A stretch of DNA of 42,756 nt from assembly GCA_043772355.1 (NCBI GenBank), contig JAYVGI010000316.1:1-42756 (forward strand). The letters are read 5' to 3'. Origin of the DNA: JAAFIP01 sp043772355 (GTDB lineage Bacteria > Pseudomonadota > Gammaproteobacteria > Burkholderiales > Burkholderiaceae_C). Every line of letters begins with the position of its first letter. Position 1 is the first letter of the stretch. The translations under genes and the position numbers were made by a program. Positions 1 through 7,831 of this stretch are shown here, in pieces. The notes under the pieces are model-generated. The model worked only from the letters and a program-made list of their open reading frames with translations, searched no databases and was not told the origin of the DNA.

Positions 1-860
1 TGCATGACGGCCTGCGTGCCTTGGTACAAACCCCAGAGCAAGCCTGCACTGGTGGCGATGATGATGAAAGCGACCAAAATGGCGCGTGCTTTGCTGCGGG
101 TGACGGCTGTTTTGAAGCCGTTGTTGGTGGACAGGTCGAAGCGGGCGGCCTCTTTGTCCTCCGCCGCGTAGCTTTGCACCACGGGGATGGCGTTCAGCAC
201 TTCAGCCGCTATGGCGCTGCTGTCAGCCATGCGGTCTTGGCTGGCGCGCGAGAGCTTGCGCACGCGGCGGCCAAACCAAACCGACGGCAGCACAATCAAC
301 ACCAACACGCCCAGCACCTGCGTCATCACATAGGGATTGGTCCACACCAGCATGGCCAGCGCGCCAATACCCATCACGCCGTTGCGCAGGCCCATGCTCA
401 GCGACGAGCCAACGACCGACTGCACCAGCGTGGTATCGGCCGTCAGGCGCGACAGCACCTCACCCGTTTGCGTGGTCTCAAAAAACTCGGGCGACTGGTG
501 CAGCACATGGCCATACACCGCGTTGCGCAGGTCGGCGGTCACCCGCTCGCCCAACCAGCTCACCATGTAAAACCGCGCTGCGCTAAACAATCCTAGCGCG
601 GTGGCCACCGCAAACAGCTCAAAGAAATGCCCCCGCAGCGCCAAGAGCGATGCACCCTTGTCGGCATCCGTAGCACCTGACGTCAGCCCACCGTCAATCA
701 AACCGCGCAGCGCGACAGGGAAAATTAGAGTGGCCACCGCAGCCAATACCAAGAACAAACCTGCCAAAGCGATGCGGCCCCGGTAGGGCTTTAAAAAAGG
801 CAGCAGGCCAGACAGGGAGCGTGGCTGGCCTTTGGGTTTTTCGTTGGAGGGGGTGGTCAT
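1..860 (-). CDS. MsbA-like ABC exporter, N-terminal part (cut by window edge)
   Basis: This frame is open from the ATG at 860 to the left edge of the window, giving the first 286 residues. It reads as the transmembrane half of a type I ABC exporter: a short polar N-terminus, a hydrophobic first helix after LLPFLKPYRGRIALAG, then the family pattern EFFETTQTGEVLSRLTADT followed by further hydrophobic helices and the coupling-helix stretch VQSYAAEDKEAARF. The ATP-binding domain lies outside the window. The sequence resembles the MsbA/lipid A or multidrug exporter group acting in the inner membrane; the substrate cannot be told. The forward-strand open frames in this stretch are shadows. It ends 11 bases before the convergent-looking end of the nucleotidyltransferase gene, on the same strand. 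Confidence 0.9.
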   Translation of the reverse strand, partial: MTTPSNEKPKGQPRSLSGLLPFLKPYRGRIALAGLFLVLAAVATLIFPVALRGLIDGGLTSGATDADKGASLLALRGHFFELFAVATALGLFSAARFYMVSWLGERVTADLRNAVYGHVLHQSPEFFETTQTGEVLSRLTADTTLVQSVVGSSLSMGLRNGVMGIGALAMLVWTNPYVMTQVLGVLVLIVLPSVWFGRRVRKLSRASQDRMADSSAIAAEVLNAIPVVQSYAAEDKEAARFDLSTNNGFKTAVTRSKARAILVAFIIIATSAGLLWGLYQGTQAVM

Positions 861-871
861 GAAAGATGGAT

Positions 872-1609
872 CTATGTGCGCAGTGCAGCCAAGGCTAGAA
901 AAGAATTTTTAATCAAAGGTACGCGCAGTTGGCTCACCATGTCTGGTTGTACATGGCCGTCTATGCTGCGCATAAATCGAGGGTCGTTTACCAGCTCTCC
1001 AGCGCGCTGCACCAAGTAGTCTTTTAGATCGGGTGCACTGTCTTGTATTTCAAGTAGCAAGCTGGCTCGCCCGTCTATTACTGCGATAAAGTCGCCTAGA
1101 TCGTGGCTACCCAGATAGTCCGGCTCGCCTGCGCTATTTTTACCGCGATCGGCAAAAGCCTCAAGCTTGGTGGCACAAAAGCAGGGCGCATTGATGGCGG
1201 TGATCTCTACGCCGCTAGGCAATGTGATGGGCAACGCGGTTTGCAGGCCCAGCGGGTACCAGCGGTTGGCAAAACCCAAAATGGCCTTGTCACTGGGCAC
1301 CACGTCTACCATGACACCTGCGCAGCGCCAGCGGCAAATGGGCGCGTTGCTGCTAATGTCGTTGACAAAACCCAGTGCCCGTAAATCGTCCTCCAGCGCA
1401 TAAAAGCCTTGCCGCCCTGTGACTTGTACTACCAGGTCAACATCCTCAGTGGGACGAATGGCAGGCAGCATTGGGTCGGTAATCAGCAAGCCTGCTACCG
1501 AGCCTCCTACAAATACGAGCTTGTCCAACATCGGTTTGCCCAAGCGGGCAGCCACTATTTCCAGCAGCACCACATTCGGGTCGTTGGGGTTGTTGTGCAG
1601 GCGACTCAT
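872..1609 (-). CDS. AbiEii/MNT-type nucleotidyltransferase, probable toxin
   Basis: A 245-residue protein with the two hallmarks of the DNA polymerase beta-like nucleotidyltransferase fold: the glycine-serine loop FVGGSVAGLL near residue 33 and the acidic pair DVDLVV near residue 56. A third acidic strand is probably MVDVVPSD. This pattern fits the AbiEii/AbiGii-type toxins and related uncharacterised nucleotidyltransferases. It overlaps the gene upstream by four bases (ATGA), so the two are translationally coupled. The pairing of a nucleotidyltransferase with a small DNA-binding-like partner behind an AT-rich operator region suggests a type IV-like toxin-antitoxin module. Toxic activity is inference; a housekeeping sugar or antibiotic nucleotidyltransferase is possible but less likely. 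Confidence 0.75.
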   Translation of the reverse strand: MSRLHNNPNDPNVVLLEIVAARLGKPMLDKLVFVGGSVAGLLITDPMLPAIRPTEDVDLVVQVTGRQGFYALEDDLRALGFVNDISSNAPICRWRCAGVMVDVVPSDKAILGFANRWYPLGLQTALPITLPSGVEITAINAPCFCATKLEAFADRGKNSAGEPDYLGSHDLGDFIAVIDGRASLLLEIQDSAPDLKDYLVQRAGELVNDPRFMRSIDGHVQPDMVSQLRVPLIKNSFLALAALRT

Positions 1610-2199
1610 GCGGTGGGCTCGCGCGCCAGCCTCTCAGCCAGCATGGTGCGGGCTAGCGCTCGTTCGCGTGCGCTGCCTGCGCGCAGGGCATCAAACAGCG
1701 TGAGCAGCTCATACAAGGCGGGCAAACGTAGCGCCGCGATAGGGACCAACGGGTACAGCGGAAACAGTGCACACCCACGCACGGTGCCTGCTGCATCGGG
1801 CCACACGGGCGGCGGCTCTAGCGCAGCAGCGGGTGGCACGATGGTGGCTGACAAGGGCGGGGCCGCATAACCGGTGGGCATACCACGTACCATCTCGCCA
1901 CGCACTGCGGGGTACACATAGGGTGCGCCATGCACGGCAAACTCTGCAAATGACTCGCGTACCAGCACGATGGTGCCCTTGGCCGTGTGCGCGCCCAGCA
2001 CGCCGTCTTTGGGCGGTTTGCGCACTAGCAGCGCCATAGCTGCGCGCTCCAGACTGGCATGGATCTCTGACTTGGTCAGCGCCAGCTCGCCCGCCATTTG
2101 TTCATAAGTGGGGGCTGTGCTGACCAGCGACAGACGCAATAGCACCACGAAATCTTGTGGCCGTAAAACGATCTGCGGGGACGATTTACTTTTGTACAT
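1606..2199 (-). CDS. Winged-helix protein, probable antitoxin/autoregulator
   Basis: A 197-residue protein not assigned to a named family. Residues 15-55 look like a helix-turn-helix: DFVVLLRLSL, then APTYEQMAGELALTKSEIHA and SLERAAMALL, as in MarR- or Lrp-like winged helices. The middle has a pattern of aromatic and glycine residues (HGAPYVYPAVRGEMVRGMPT) and the end is helical. It is the first gene of the pair with the nucleotidyltransferase, which it overlaps by four bases. Antitoxin and repressor roles are inferred from order, coupling and the palindromes just upstream. The gene has ordinary GC content while its leader is very AT-rich. Confidence 0.65.
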   Translation of the reverse strand: MYKSKSSPQIVLRPQDFVVLLRLSLVSTAPTYEQMAGELALTKSEIHASLERAAMALLVRKPPKDGVLGAHTAKGTIVLVRESFAEFAVHGAPYVYPAVRGEMVRGMPTGYAAPPLSATIVPPAAALEPPPVWPDAAGTVRGCALFPLYPLVPIAALRLPALYELLTLFDALRAGSARERALARTMLAERLAREPTA

Positions 2200-2215
2200 G
2201 TGCCTAGTTTAGCAT

Positions 2216-2304
2216 TTTGTTCTAAATTTGCAAACACAAATTTAGTAATATAACTATATGATTTATATAAATATATTATATTTTTTAATTTGTTCTAAAA
2301 CAAA
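2216..2304 (-). promoter_or_regulatory. AT-rich promoter with two palindromes and an 11-bp direct repeat
   Basis: The leader of the nucleotidyltransferase pair (start codon at 2199) is almost pure A+T from 2210 to 2310, unlike its surroundings. It contains a perfect inverted repeat CTAAATTTG-6-CAAATTTAG at 2222-2245, a second palindrome TTTGTTCTAAAACAAA at 2289-2304, and the string TTTGTTCTAAA occurs in both places (2216-2226 and 2289-2299). Paired sites of this kind upstream of a helix-turn-helix gene are what an autoregulated toxin-antitoxin operon usually shows. Binding by the 197-residue partner is inference. Confidence 0.5.
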
Positions 2305-2356
2305 AAATACCGTTACAAGCCCGATGACATTACCACTTTTGAGGGCGCACCCGCGT

Positions 2357-2965
2357 CTAATGTAGATTTTTAAAATCTGTGGGTTTGATGGTACGGTATT
2401 GGCCGTCTTCTTGATCGTCGTCGGCGTCATCAGGCTGTGGGCGTGCGCTGCCACCAATCTTGAAGAACCCCACCCCCGCCGTACCGTCGCCCACCTCATC
2501 CTCAGTCGCCTCGCGGATGCCTGCTACTTTGAGGTGCAAACGGATGGCGATGCCGGCCAGGGGGTGGTTGGCGTCTAGCACCACGTGTTCGGGGTAGATC
2601 TCGGTGATGGTGTAGAGCAGGTCGGGTGGGGCGTCGGGGTTGCAGCCGGGGGGCAGGCCTTCAAAGCTTTGGCCTTCTTCGATCTTTTTGGGGAATTTGC
2701 TGCGCTGTTCCAGAAAGATAAGTTTGTCGATAAAGTCGCCAAACGCGTCTTCGGGCTCCAAGTGCAAGTCCAGGCTGTCGCCTACTTCGTGGCCTTGCAG
2801 GGCCTCGTCGATTTTGGGCAGCAGGTCGCCACCGCCGACCAAAAACTCCACGGGCTTGTCCAGCACGTCAAGCTCTTCGCCCAAGGTGTCTTTGAGCGTC
2901 CAGGTGAGGGCCACGACGCATTGCGGGGTGATGTGGGAGAGGGGTTCGTTGATATCGTCATTCAT
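2357..2965 (-). CDS. SlyD-like FKBP-type peptidyl-prolyl cis-trans isomerase
   Basis: A 202-residue FKBP-family protein. From residue 10 the pattern CVVALTWTLKDTLGEELDVL, then EFLVGGGDLLPKIDEALQGH and VGDSLDLHLEPEDAFGDF, is the split FKBP domain with a flap insert as in SlyD. The C-terminus is acidic (PDDADDDQEDGQ) rather than the histidine-rich metal tail of Escherichia coli SlyD. It probably assists cytoplasmic protein folding. The start at 2965 is chosen because the homologous region begins there; the open frame continues upstream but overlaps the divergent cupin gene. Only 16 bases separate the two divergent start codons. Confidence 0.88.
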   Translation of the reverse strand: MNDDINEPLSHITPQCVVALTWTLKDTLGEELDVLDKPVEFLVGGGDLLPKIDEALQGHEVGDSLDLHLEPEDAFGDFIDKLIFLEQRSKFPKKIEEGQSFEGLPPGCNPDAPPDLLYTITEIYPEHVVLDANHPLAGIAIRLHLKVAGIREATEDEVGDGTAGVGFFKIGGSARPQPDDADDDQEDGQYRTIKPTDFKNLH

Positions 2966-2981
2966 AGGGCAGAATTGTCCC

Positions 2982-4199
2982 ATGAATATAAAAACCCCTA
3001 TCGCCTTGCTCGGCGGCATCTCGCCTGAGCTGTTTATGCAAAAGTACTGGCAAAAAAAGCCACTTATTATCCGCACCGCCGTCCCCGGCATGCAGCCCTT
3101 GGTGTCGCGCAATGCGCTGTTTGCCATGGCTGCTGATGAGGCTGTCGAATCGCGCCTGGTGGAGCAAAAGAAGGGCGTATGGAAGTTCAGCCATGGCCCG
3201 ATCGGAGCTGCTGCAGATGAAGATGGCAGTGGCCAGCAGGCGGGCGAGAAAAAGCCCACCGCGCTGCCGCCCCTCAAGCGCGCCGACTGGACGCTGCTGG
3301 TGCAAGGCGTAGACCTGCACCACGATGGCGTGCATGACTTGCTACAGCAGTTCCGCTTTGTGCCCGATGCGCGGCTGGACGATTTGATGATCTCCTACGC
3401 CACCCAGGGTGGCGGAGTAGGCCCGCACTTTGACAGCTACGATGTGTTTTTGCTGCAAGCCTCGGGCCGTCGCCGCTGGCGCATTGGCGCGCAAAAAGAC
3501 TTGAGCTTGCGGGACGATGTGCCCCTCAAAATCCTCGCCAACTTCACCCCCACGCAAGAGTTTGACCTGGGCCCCGGCGACATGCTCTACCTGCCGCCGT
3601 GCTACGCCCACGAAGGCGTGGCGCTGGACAACGACTGCCAGACCTATTCCATAGGCTTTCGCGCCCCCAGCACTGAGGAGCTGGCCCGCGAGCTGATGCA
3701 CCGCGTGGCCGATGAGATAGAAAACGAGGCGCTGTACACCGACCGCGCCCAGCTAGCCACGGCCAAGCCGGGGGAGATACCCATCGAGCTGCAAAGCTTT
3801 GCCACCCAGGCGGTGGCCAAAGCCCTGGCCGATGGCACTTTGATGCAGCAGATCTTGGGCGAATACCTTACTGAGCCTAAAAACAATGTGTGGTTTGACG
3901 CGCCTGTTGAAAAAGATAAAGTGTCCGCAACGGCTAAGCCAAAGAAAACCGCCAAATCGGCGCAAAGTGCAAGCCCATTTACCACCCTGCGCCTGGACCG
4001 CCGCAGCCGCATGATGTACGACGCGCAGCACGTCTACCTCAACGGCGACAGCTGGAAAGTAGCCGGCAAAGACGCCAAGCTGCTGCGCAAACTGGCCGAT
4101 GCGCGTAGACTGGGGGCTGACGATTTGGCTGGCCTTAGCCCGGCTTTGGCTACCGCGTTAGGCCAATTTATAGAGCAAGGATGGATACATGCCCAATGA
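2982..4199 (+). CDS. roxA: JmjC/cupin ribosomal protein hydroxylase (RoxA/YcfD-like)
   Basis: A 405-residue 2-oxoglutarate/Fe(II) oxygenase. The jelly-roll metal site is visible as H149-x-D151 in GPHFDSYDVFLLQASGRRRW and the second histidine H210 in LPPCYAHEGVA; the RRWRIG strand follows as in ribosomal protein hydroxylases. After the cupin come a helical dimerisation part and a C-terminal winged-helix-like domain (residues 330-405). YcfD/RoxA hydroxylates an arginine of ribosomal protein L16; the same role is inferred here. A lysine/alanine-rich linker at about residues 305-325 is a local extra. Start at 2982 because the family begins near PIALLGGISPELFMQ. It overlaps the next gene by 11 bases. 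Confidence 0.88.
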   Translation: MNIKTPIALLGGISPELFMQKYWQKKPLIIRTAVPGMQPLVSRNALFAMAADEAVESRLVEQKKGVWKFSHGPIGAAADEDGSGQQAGEKKPTALPPLKRADWTLLVQGVDLHHDGVHDLLQQFRFVPDARLDDLMISYATQGGGVGPHFDSYDVFLLQASGRRRWRIGAQKDLSLRDDVPLKILANFTPTQEFDLGPGDMLYLPPCYAHEGVALDNDCQTYSIGFRAPSTEELARELMHRVADEIENEALYTDRAQLATAKPGEIPIELQSFATQAVAKALADGTLMQQILGEYLTEPKNNVWFDAPVEKDKVSATAKPKKTAKSAQSASPFTTLRLDRRSRMMYDAQHVYLNGDSWKVAGKDAKLLRKLADARRLGADDLAGLSPALATALGQFIEQGWIHAQ

Positions 4200-4839
4200 C
4201 CCCCTGCCTTTGAACGATCCACTGCCCCCAAACGAGCCGTTGCCGTTTACCGAGACGGCTAACGTAGGCCGGGTGCGCAGTTCCAACTTCGCAACGCTCA
4301 GCACTGCTCAGCCATCGGGGCATGCCAATGCTGTGGAACTGCCACTTGCTGCGAAATTGGCCTTATTGGACGGCAGCTTCGATGGCCGCAGTGCCTTCCA
4401 GCAACTGGTGCGCGACGCGCTGGCCACGGCCGCGCGCGAGGGCTGGCGCAGCATCACGTTGGTAGATGCTACTTTTGAAGACTGGCCGCTGGGCGAGCGC
4501 GCGGTGGTCGAGTCGCTCAGTGCCTGGAGCCAAACGGGCCGCAGCTTCACCATTTTGGCCAAGCGCTTTGACGCCTTGGTGGCCAAGCACCACCGCTTCG
4601 TCACATGGCGCGGCCAGTGGAGCCACATCATCGACGCGCGCGGCGTGCCCAGCGCCGATGCAGAGAGCTTCCCCAGCGCCCTCTACAGCTCCGGCTGGGT
4701 ATTGCGCAGGCTGGACCCCGTGCGCAGCAAAGGCGTGGCCGGGCCTGATGCGCAACGCCGCGTGCTGCTGCGCGAGGAGATCAACGAATGGCTAGGCAAA
4801 AGCAGCCCAGCCTTTGCCGCGACCACACTGGGCTTGTAA
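4189..4839 (+). CDS. Conserved hypothetical protein coupled to roxA
   Basis: A 216-residue protein whose ATG lies inside the last codons of the cupin gene, so translation is probably coupled. The first 20 residues are a low-complexity run of PLP and NDP repeats, then a compact globular part (about 60-210) with EGWRSITLVDATFEDWPLGE, FTILAKRFDALVAKHHRF and VTWRGQWSHIIDAR. These patterns recall uncharacterised proteins found beside the cupin gene in Comamonadaceae. No catalytic motif, signal peptide or membrane segment is seen. Function unknown. Confidence 0.75.
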   Translation: MPNDPLPLNDPLPPNEPLPFTETANVGRVRSSNFATLSTAQPSGHANAVELPLAAKLALLDGSFDGRSAFQQLVRDALATAAREGWRSITLVDATFEDWPLGERAVVESLSAWSQTGRSFTILAKRFDALVAKHHRFVTWRGQWSHIIDARGVPSADAESFPSALYSSGWVLRRLDPVRSKGVAGPDAQRRVLLREEINEWLGKSSPAFAATTLGL

Positions 4840-4870
4840 AATATAAGGAAATACAGCCTGTAGCCATTTA

Positions 4871-4893
4871 AAGTATTGCGGGAGTAGCTATAA
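4871..4893 (-). repeat. REP-like repeat, core TAGCTACTCCCGCAATA
   Basis: Positions 4874-4890 read on the minus strand as TAGCTACTCCCGCAATA, one base from the cores at 13553 and 26627 and three from that at 35294. The element lies in the gap after the hypothetical gene, 60 bases before a MITE copy, and is followed by a short A+T palindrome-like stretch. Confidence 0.5.
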
Positions 4894-4950
4894 AAAATAT
4901 AGTGCTCAATGTGGGTGAGCAGCCTGTGTGGAGCCGCGTTGCGGAGTGCC

Positions 4951-5055
4951 TTATTCCATTTCCAAATCATTACGGTCGTTGTGGCGTCGCCTTGCCGCGC
5001 TACAGCACTCTCGCAGGCTGCGCGCCTGGACATTAATGATGTAGAAATGGAATTA
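4951..5055. mobile_element. MITE copy 1 (99 bp plus TTA duplications)
   Basis: The element spans 4954-5052, begins TTCCATTTC and ends GAAATGGAA, with terminal inverted repeats of about 20 bp, and is flanked by TTA on both sides (4951-4953, 5053-5055). It has no open frame of its own. It is about 90 percent identical over its whole 99 bp to the copy at 24265-24363. Size, inverted ends, target duplication and lack of coding capacity make it a non-autonomous miniature inverted-repeat element. Its right-hand TTA supplies the stop codon of the small minus-strand frame next to it. Confidence 0.85.
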
Positions 5056-5271
5056 GGCGTGGACAGCGTTATGCCACTGGCAAATGGCAGGCTCCACAAA
5101 CGCATCGCCACTGATCTGAGAGTCTTCAAATGCTAAGCTGCACTCCTCTATCTCCGCCAGCTCGTACGGCATGAAAGAATAGGGGTGCATGTGGGTGACG
5201 GCCTGCGGGTGCAGTTGTTTGAATAGCTCAGTCTTTGACATCACCAAAGCCATTTTGTCTAGCTGTCCCAT
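5053..5271 (-). CDS. Small hypothetical protein ending at the MITE
   Basis: A possible 72-residue protein. The start at 5271 is favoured over the ATG at 5283 because GGAG lies six bases before it. The sequence (MGQLDKMALVMSKTELF, PYELAEIEECSLAFED, FVEPAICQWHNAVHA) shows no recognised domain. Its TAA stop is the TTA target copy of the MITE; removing the element leaves the same stop, so the protein end is original. Coding is uncertain because no homologue is recognised. Confidence 0.35.
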   Translation of the reverse strand: MGQLDKMALVMSKTELFKQLHPQAVTHMHPYSFMPYELAEIEECSLAFEDSQISGDAFVEPAICQWHNAVHA

Positions 5272-5373
5272 AGAATTCTCCATCTTGCTGCATGATAAGA
5301 AATTTTAGGCGCTTCACCATGTCCGTGCTGGCAACCGAGGTGTATCAATTGTGTCGCAATGGAACCCGTAAGT

Positions 5374-5440
5374 ACCACCTAGAACCGCTTGCCAGAGGAG
5401 GCAAGGGCGTAGCTGTGGTCAGACAAGGAAACTAGGTGGT
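5374..5440 (-). terminator. Nested inverted repeats at the 3' end of the flavodoxin gene
   Basis: ACCACCTAG at 5374-5382 is exactly complementary to CTAGGTGGT at 5432-5440, which includes the flavodoxin stop codon. Inside lies a second perfect hairpin, CTTGCC-6-GGCAAG at 5388-5405. The position just past the minus-strand flavodoxin gene suggests transcript-end protection or termination, but there is no T-run, so a rho-independent terminator is not established. Confidence 0.35.
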
Positions 5441-5896
5441 GGCCAGCGCGCCGACCAACCATTCGCGGCACCAGGCTGCGCCTTCGGTCTCAGGCATGGT
5501 GCCGCCAGATGCGTCGTGGCACCACACGTCGCCCAAGCGCTTCGCGCCCAGGCCCGATAAACGTTCGTCAAATTTTTTGCCACCAAAGCAAAAGGTTTGC
5601 ATATAGGTGCTGTCGCCCAGTGCTATCACCCCATATCGCACGTGGCCTAAAAACTTGGGGCTAATGTCCAGGCTGTCATACAGGGCTGCAGCATTGTCGG
5701 GCACGTCACCAGTACCGTAGGTGCTGCTGCATATAAGGTAGAGCGGCTCGGTATCGTCAAAAGCGCTGATGTCCTGGCCATCCATCAGCACCACCTCAAT
5801 CTCGCCCACCAAATCGGCACAGTCCATCTGGATCGCTTGCGCCACATAGTCTGCGGTGCTGGTCATGGTGCCGACGAGGATTTTAAGTTTGGCCAT
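5432..5896 (-). CDS. MioC-like flavodoxin
   Basis: A 154-residue single-domain flavodoxin. The phosphate loop for FMN is GTMTSTADYVAQAI at residues 9-22, with later isoalloxazine loops around CSSTYGTGDVPDNAAAL (57-73) and GVIALGDSTYMQTFCFGGKK (88-107). The layout matches MioC-type short flavodoxins that pass electrons in the cytoplasm, for example to radical or reductase partners. Partner unknown; neighbours give no hint. It is divergent from the Bug-protein gene. Confidence 0.88.
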   Translation of the reverse strand: MAKLKILVGTMTSTADYVAQAIQMDCADLVGEIEVVLMDGQDISAFDDTEPLYLICSSTYGTGDVPDNAAALYDSLDISPKFLGHVRYGVIALGDSTYMQTFCFGGKKFDERLSGLGAKRLGDVWCHDASGGTMPETEGAAWCREWLVGALATT

Positions 5897-6029
5897 GCTG
5901 GGTGCTTTCTGGTTGAATGAGTGAGTGCACGTTCAATTGCTGCAAGCGTTGATTTTAGGTGATTCTGAGCCCCCCGATACGACCGATAATAGGTGCATTG
6001 GAGACTACTTTATGCATGGCATCGCCTCA

Positions 6030-7031
6030 ATGGAAAAAACCATCCAGCGCTTGAAAACAGTGGCCTTGGCTGTACTGATCACCGCTGGTACGCCCGCCTT
6101 TGCGCAATCCACACCGGCTGCCTACCCCAGCCGCCCCATCGTCATGCTGGTGCCGCAAGCAGCGGGGGGCACCAACGATATCGTTGGCAGGCTGGTCAGC
6201 CAAAAACTCGGGGAGGTGATGGGTGCCTCTGTGGTGGTAGAGAACCGGCCAGGCGCGGGGGGCAACATAGGCACGCAGGCGGCTGCCAGAGCGCCCAAAG
6301 ATGGCCATACTTTACTCATGACCATCAGCAGCAGCCAAGCGATTAACCCGGCGCTGTACAAGAACGCGGGCTTTGACCCGGTGAAAGATTTCACCCCGAT
6401 TGGCTTGATAGGTGCAGTGCCCAATGCGCTCCTGGTGCACCCGTCCTTCCCCGCCAAGAGTGTGGCGGAGCTGGCGGTGTTAGCCAAGGCCAAACCTGGT
6501 TTCTACCAATACGCCTCCGCAGGCAATGGAACGCTGAACCATCTGCTGGGTGAGATGCTGGGCAGCATGGCAGGCATTGAGCTGCAGCATGTGCCCTACA
6601 AAGGCGTGGCCCCAGCGCTGAACGATGTGCTGGGTGGGCAGCTGCCCATGCTGTTTGCCAGCCTGCCCTCGTCTCTGGCGCACATTAAAGCCGGTAAGCT
6701 GCGCGCCTTGGCCGTCAGCAGCCCGGCGCGCTCACCCGTGCTGCCCGAGGTGCCCACCATCGGCGAGACGGTGCCTGGCTACAGCGGTACTTTGTGGATT
6801 GGCCTGTTTGCGCCGATAGGCGCTCCGCCCGAGGTACTGGCGCAACTGCGCGCGGGTATGGTCAAGGCGATGGCCGCCAAAGACCTGCGTGACAAATTGG
6901 AACATCAAGGCGTGGAGCTGGCAGGCGCGGCAGACAAGCCGGTCTCGCCCGAGCAGTTTGCTGCGCTGCTCCAAGACGATATAGTCAAGTGGGCCCGCAT
7001 CGTCAAATCGTCTGGCGCGTCGGTGGACTGA
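6030..7031 (+). CDS. Bug/TctC-family periplasmic binding protein
   Basis: A 333-residue tripartite tricarboxylate transporter receptor. Start at 6030 gives a clean signal peptide (MEKTIQRLKTVALAVLITAG then PAFAQ); an ATG at 6012 is the alternative. The mature part has the family signature YPSRPIVMLVPQAAGGTNDI, VVVENRPGAGGNIGTQAAA, PADGYT-like PKDGHTLLM, HVPYKGVAPALNDVLGGQ and the AIKAGKLRALAVSS-type strand. Bug proteins bind carboxylates, amides or aromatic acids in the periplasm. No TctAB membrane genes are present, so it is an orphan receptor, as is common in Burkholderiales. The nearby LysR gene may control it. Confidence 0.92.
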   Translation: MEKTIQRLKTVALAVLITAGTPAFAQSTPAAYPSRPIVMLVPQAAGGTNDIVGRLVSQKLGEVMGASVVVENRPGAGGNIGTQAAARAPKDGHTLLMTISSSQAINPALYKNAGFDPVKDFTPIGLIGAVPNALLVHPSFPAKSVAELAVLAKAKPGFYQYASAGNGTLNHLLGEMLGSMAGIELQHVPYKGVAPALNDVLGGQLPMLFASLPSSLAHIKAGKLRALAVSSPARSPVLPEVPTIGETVPGYSGTLWIGLFAPIGAPPEVLAQLRAGMVKAMAAKDLRDKLEHQGVELAGAADKPVSPEQFAALLQDDIVKWARIVKSSGASVD

Positions 7032-7105
7032 TATCTTCATAGCCACCAGACCGCACCATGAATGCGCGGGAGGTAGGCTATGGGTACCTGAAACTGCAGG
7101 GCCGC

Positions 7106-7531
7106 TCATCTGCCGCCCATCATGGTATCTCCACGTTGTGCGCGCATCCATTCAGTGGTTTCTGCCAGCACTGCGTCCCTTGTGAGGGTGCTTGAAGGGG
7201 CAGTCGCGGTGACTGGGGCATAACTCTCTCCTACCTGCAGGCTACCGTCTTTTACAGCCTGAAAGTACTCAGCAAGTACTTTGTCGCGGCTGATCCCGCT
7301 GTTAGTCAGGGCAAAAGCTATCGACTCAGGATAGGTAGACAGAGACAGCATGCCCGCCACCACAGCTTTAACCGCCTCGGCACGCACTTCATCGCGTGAT
7401 TTGGTGCTTTGGAAAGGTTTGTCCACAGGGTAGTTGATGGGCCCTTCAGCCAGCACGGACAGGCTGCTAAACACCATCAACGATGCCACACCAGAGGCGA
7501 TGGCTACGGTTTTGAACTTCAAGTTTGTCAT
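7106..7531 (-). CDS. DUF4148 exported protein
   Basis: A 141-residue protein with a signal peptide (MTNLKFKTVAIASGVASLMV to VLAEG) and two copies of the DUF4148-like motif: KSRDEVRAEAVKAVVAG at about residue 44 and LTRDAVLAETTEWMRAQRG at about residue 117, with SRDKVLAEYFQAVKDG between them as a third. These small secreted proteins are abundant in Burkholderiales and have no known function. It is divergent from the LysR gene. Confidence 0.8.
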   Translation of the reverse strand: MTNLKFKTVAIASGVASLMVFSSLSVLAEGPINYPVDKPFQSTKSRDEVRAEAVKAVVAGMLSLSTYPESIAFALTNSGISRDKVLAEYFQAVKDGSLQVGESYAPVTATAPSSTLTRDAVLAETTEWMRAQRGDTMMGGR

Positions 7532-7831
7532 GATAAAACTCCATTTGTTACACGTTGCGTTCTATGGATGAGGCGGGGCAACTTGGCAGCGTCCCGCCTC
7601 GGCGGTATCGGTAATCAGCAAATTAGTACCTTTCACCGAAGAGCTGAGTATTGACAGTAAACCCACAATGCACGAGGACTGTTAACGCAATACATTGTTG
7701 CTATTGATGACGGTATCGCAGCACCTTTCAGGTGTACCCTCGCGTATAGAAAACCAATAACCGGAGTAAGCTGACCAAGTCAAATCCATTGCAATGAGGA
7801 TTGACTCTGAGCACAGCTTTTATACGCAATC
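7532..7831. promoter_or_regulatory. Divergent promoter region with an 8-bp hairpin
   Basis: This 300-base gap separates the DUF4148 gene (minus) and the LysR gene (plus). It holds the perfect inverted repeat GAGGCGGG at 7570-7577 and CCCGCCTC at 7593-7600, which would form a hairpin in the DUF4148 leader. A TTGACA hexamer stands at 7653-7658 but without a convincing -10 box at proper spacing. No coding frame seen. Confidence 0.35.

Noticed and set aside
21..786. Long forward-strand frames at the left edge
   Set aside because: They are shadows of the ABC exporter on the minus strand, which has clear family sequence.
2263..2499. A minus-strand frame over the AT-rich leader
   Set aside because: It overlaps the FKBP gene in another frame and the AT-rich stretch has palindromes instead of codon structure.
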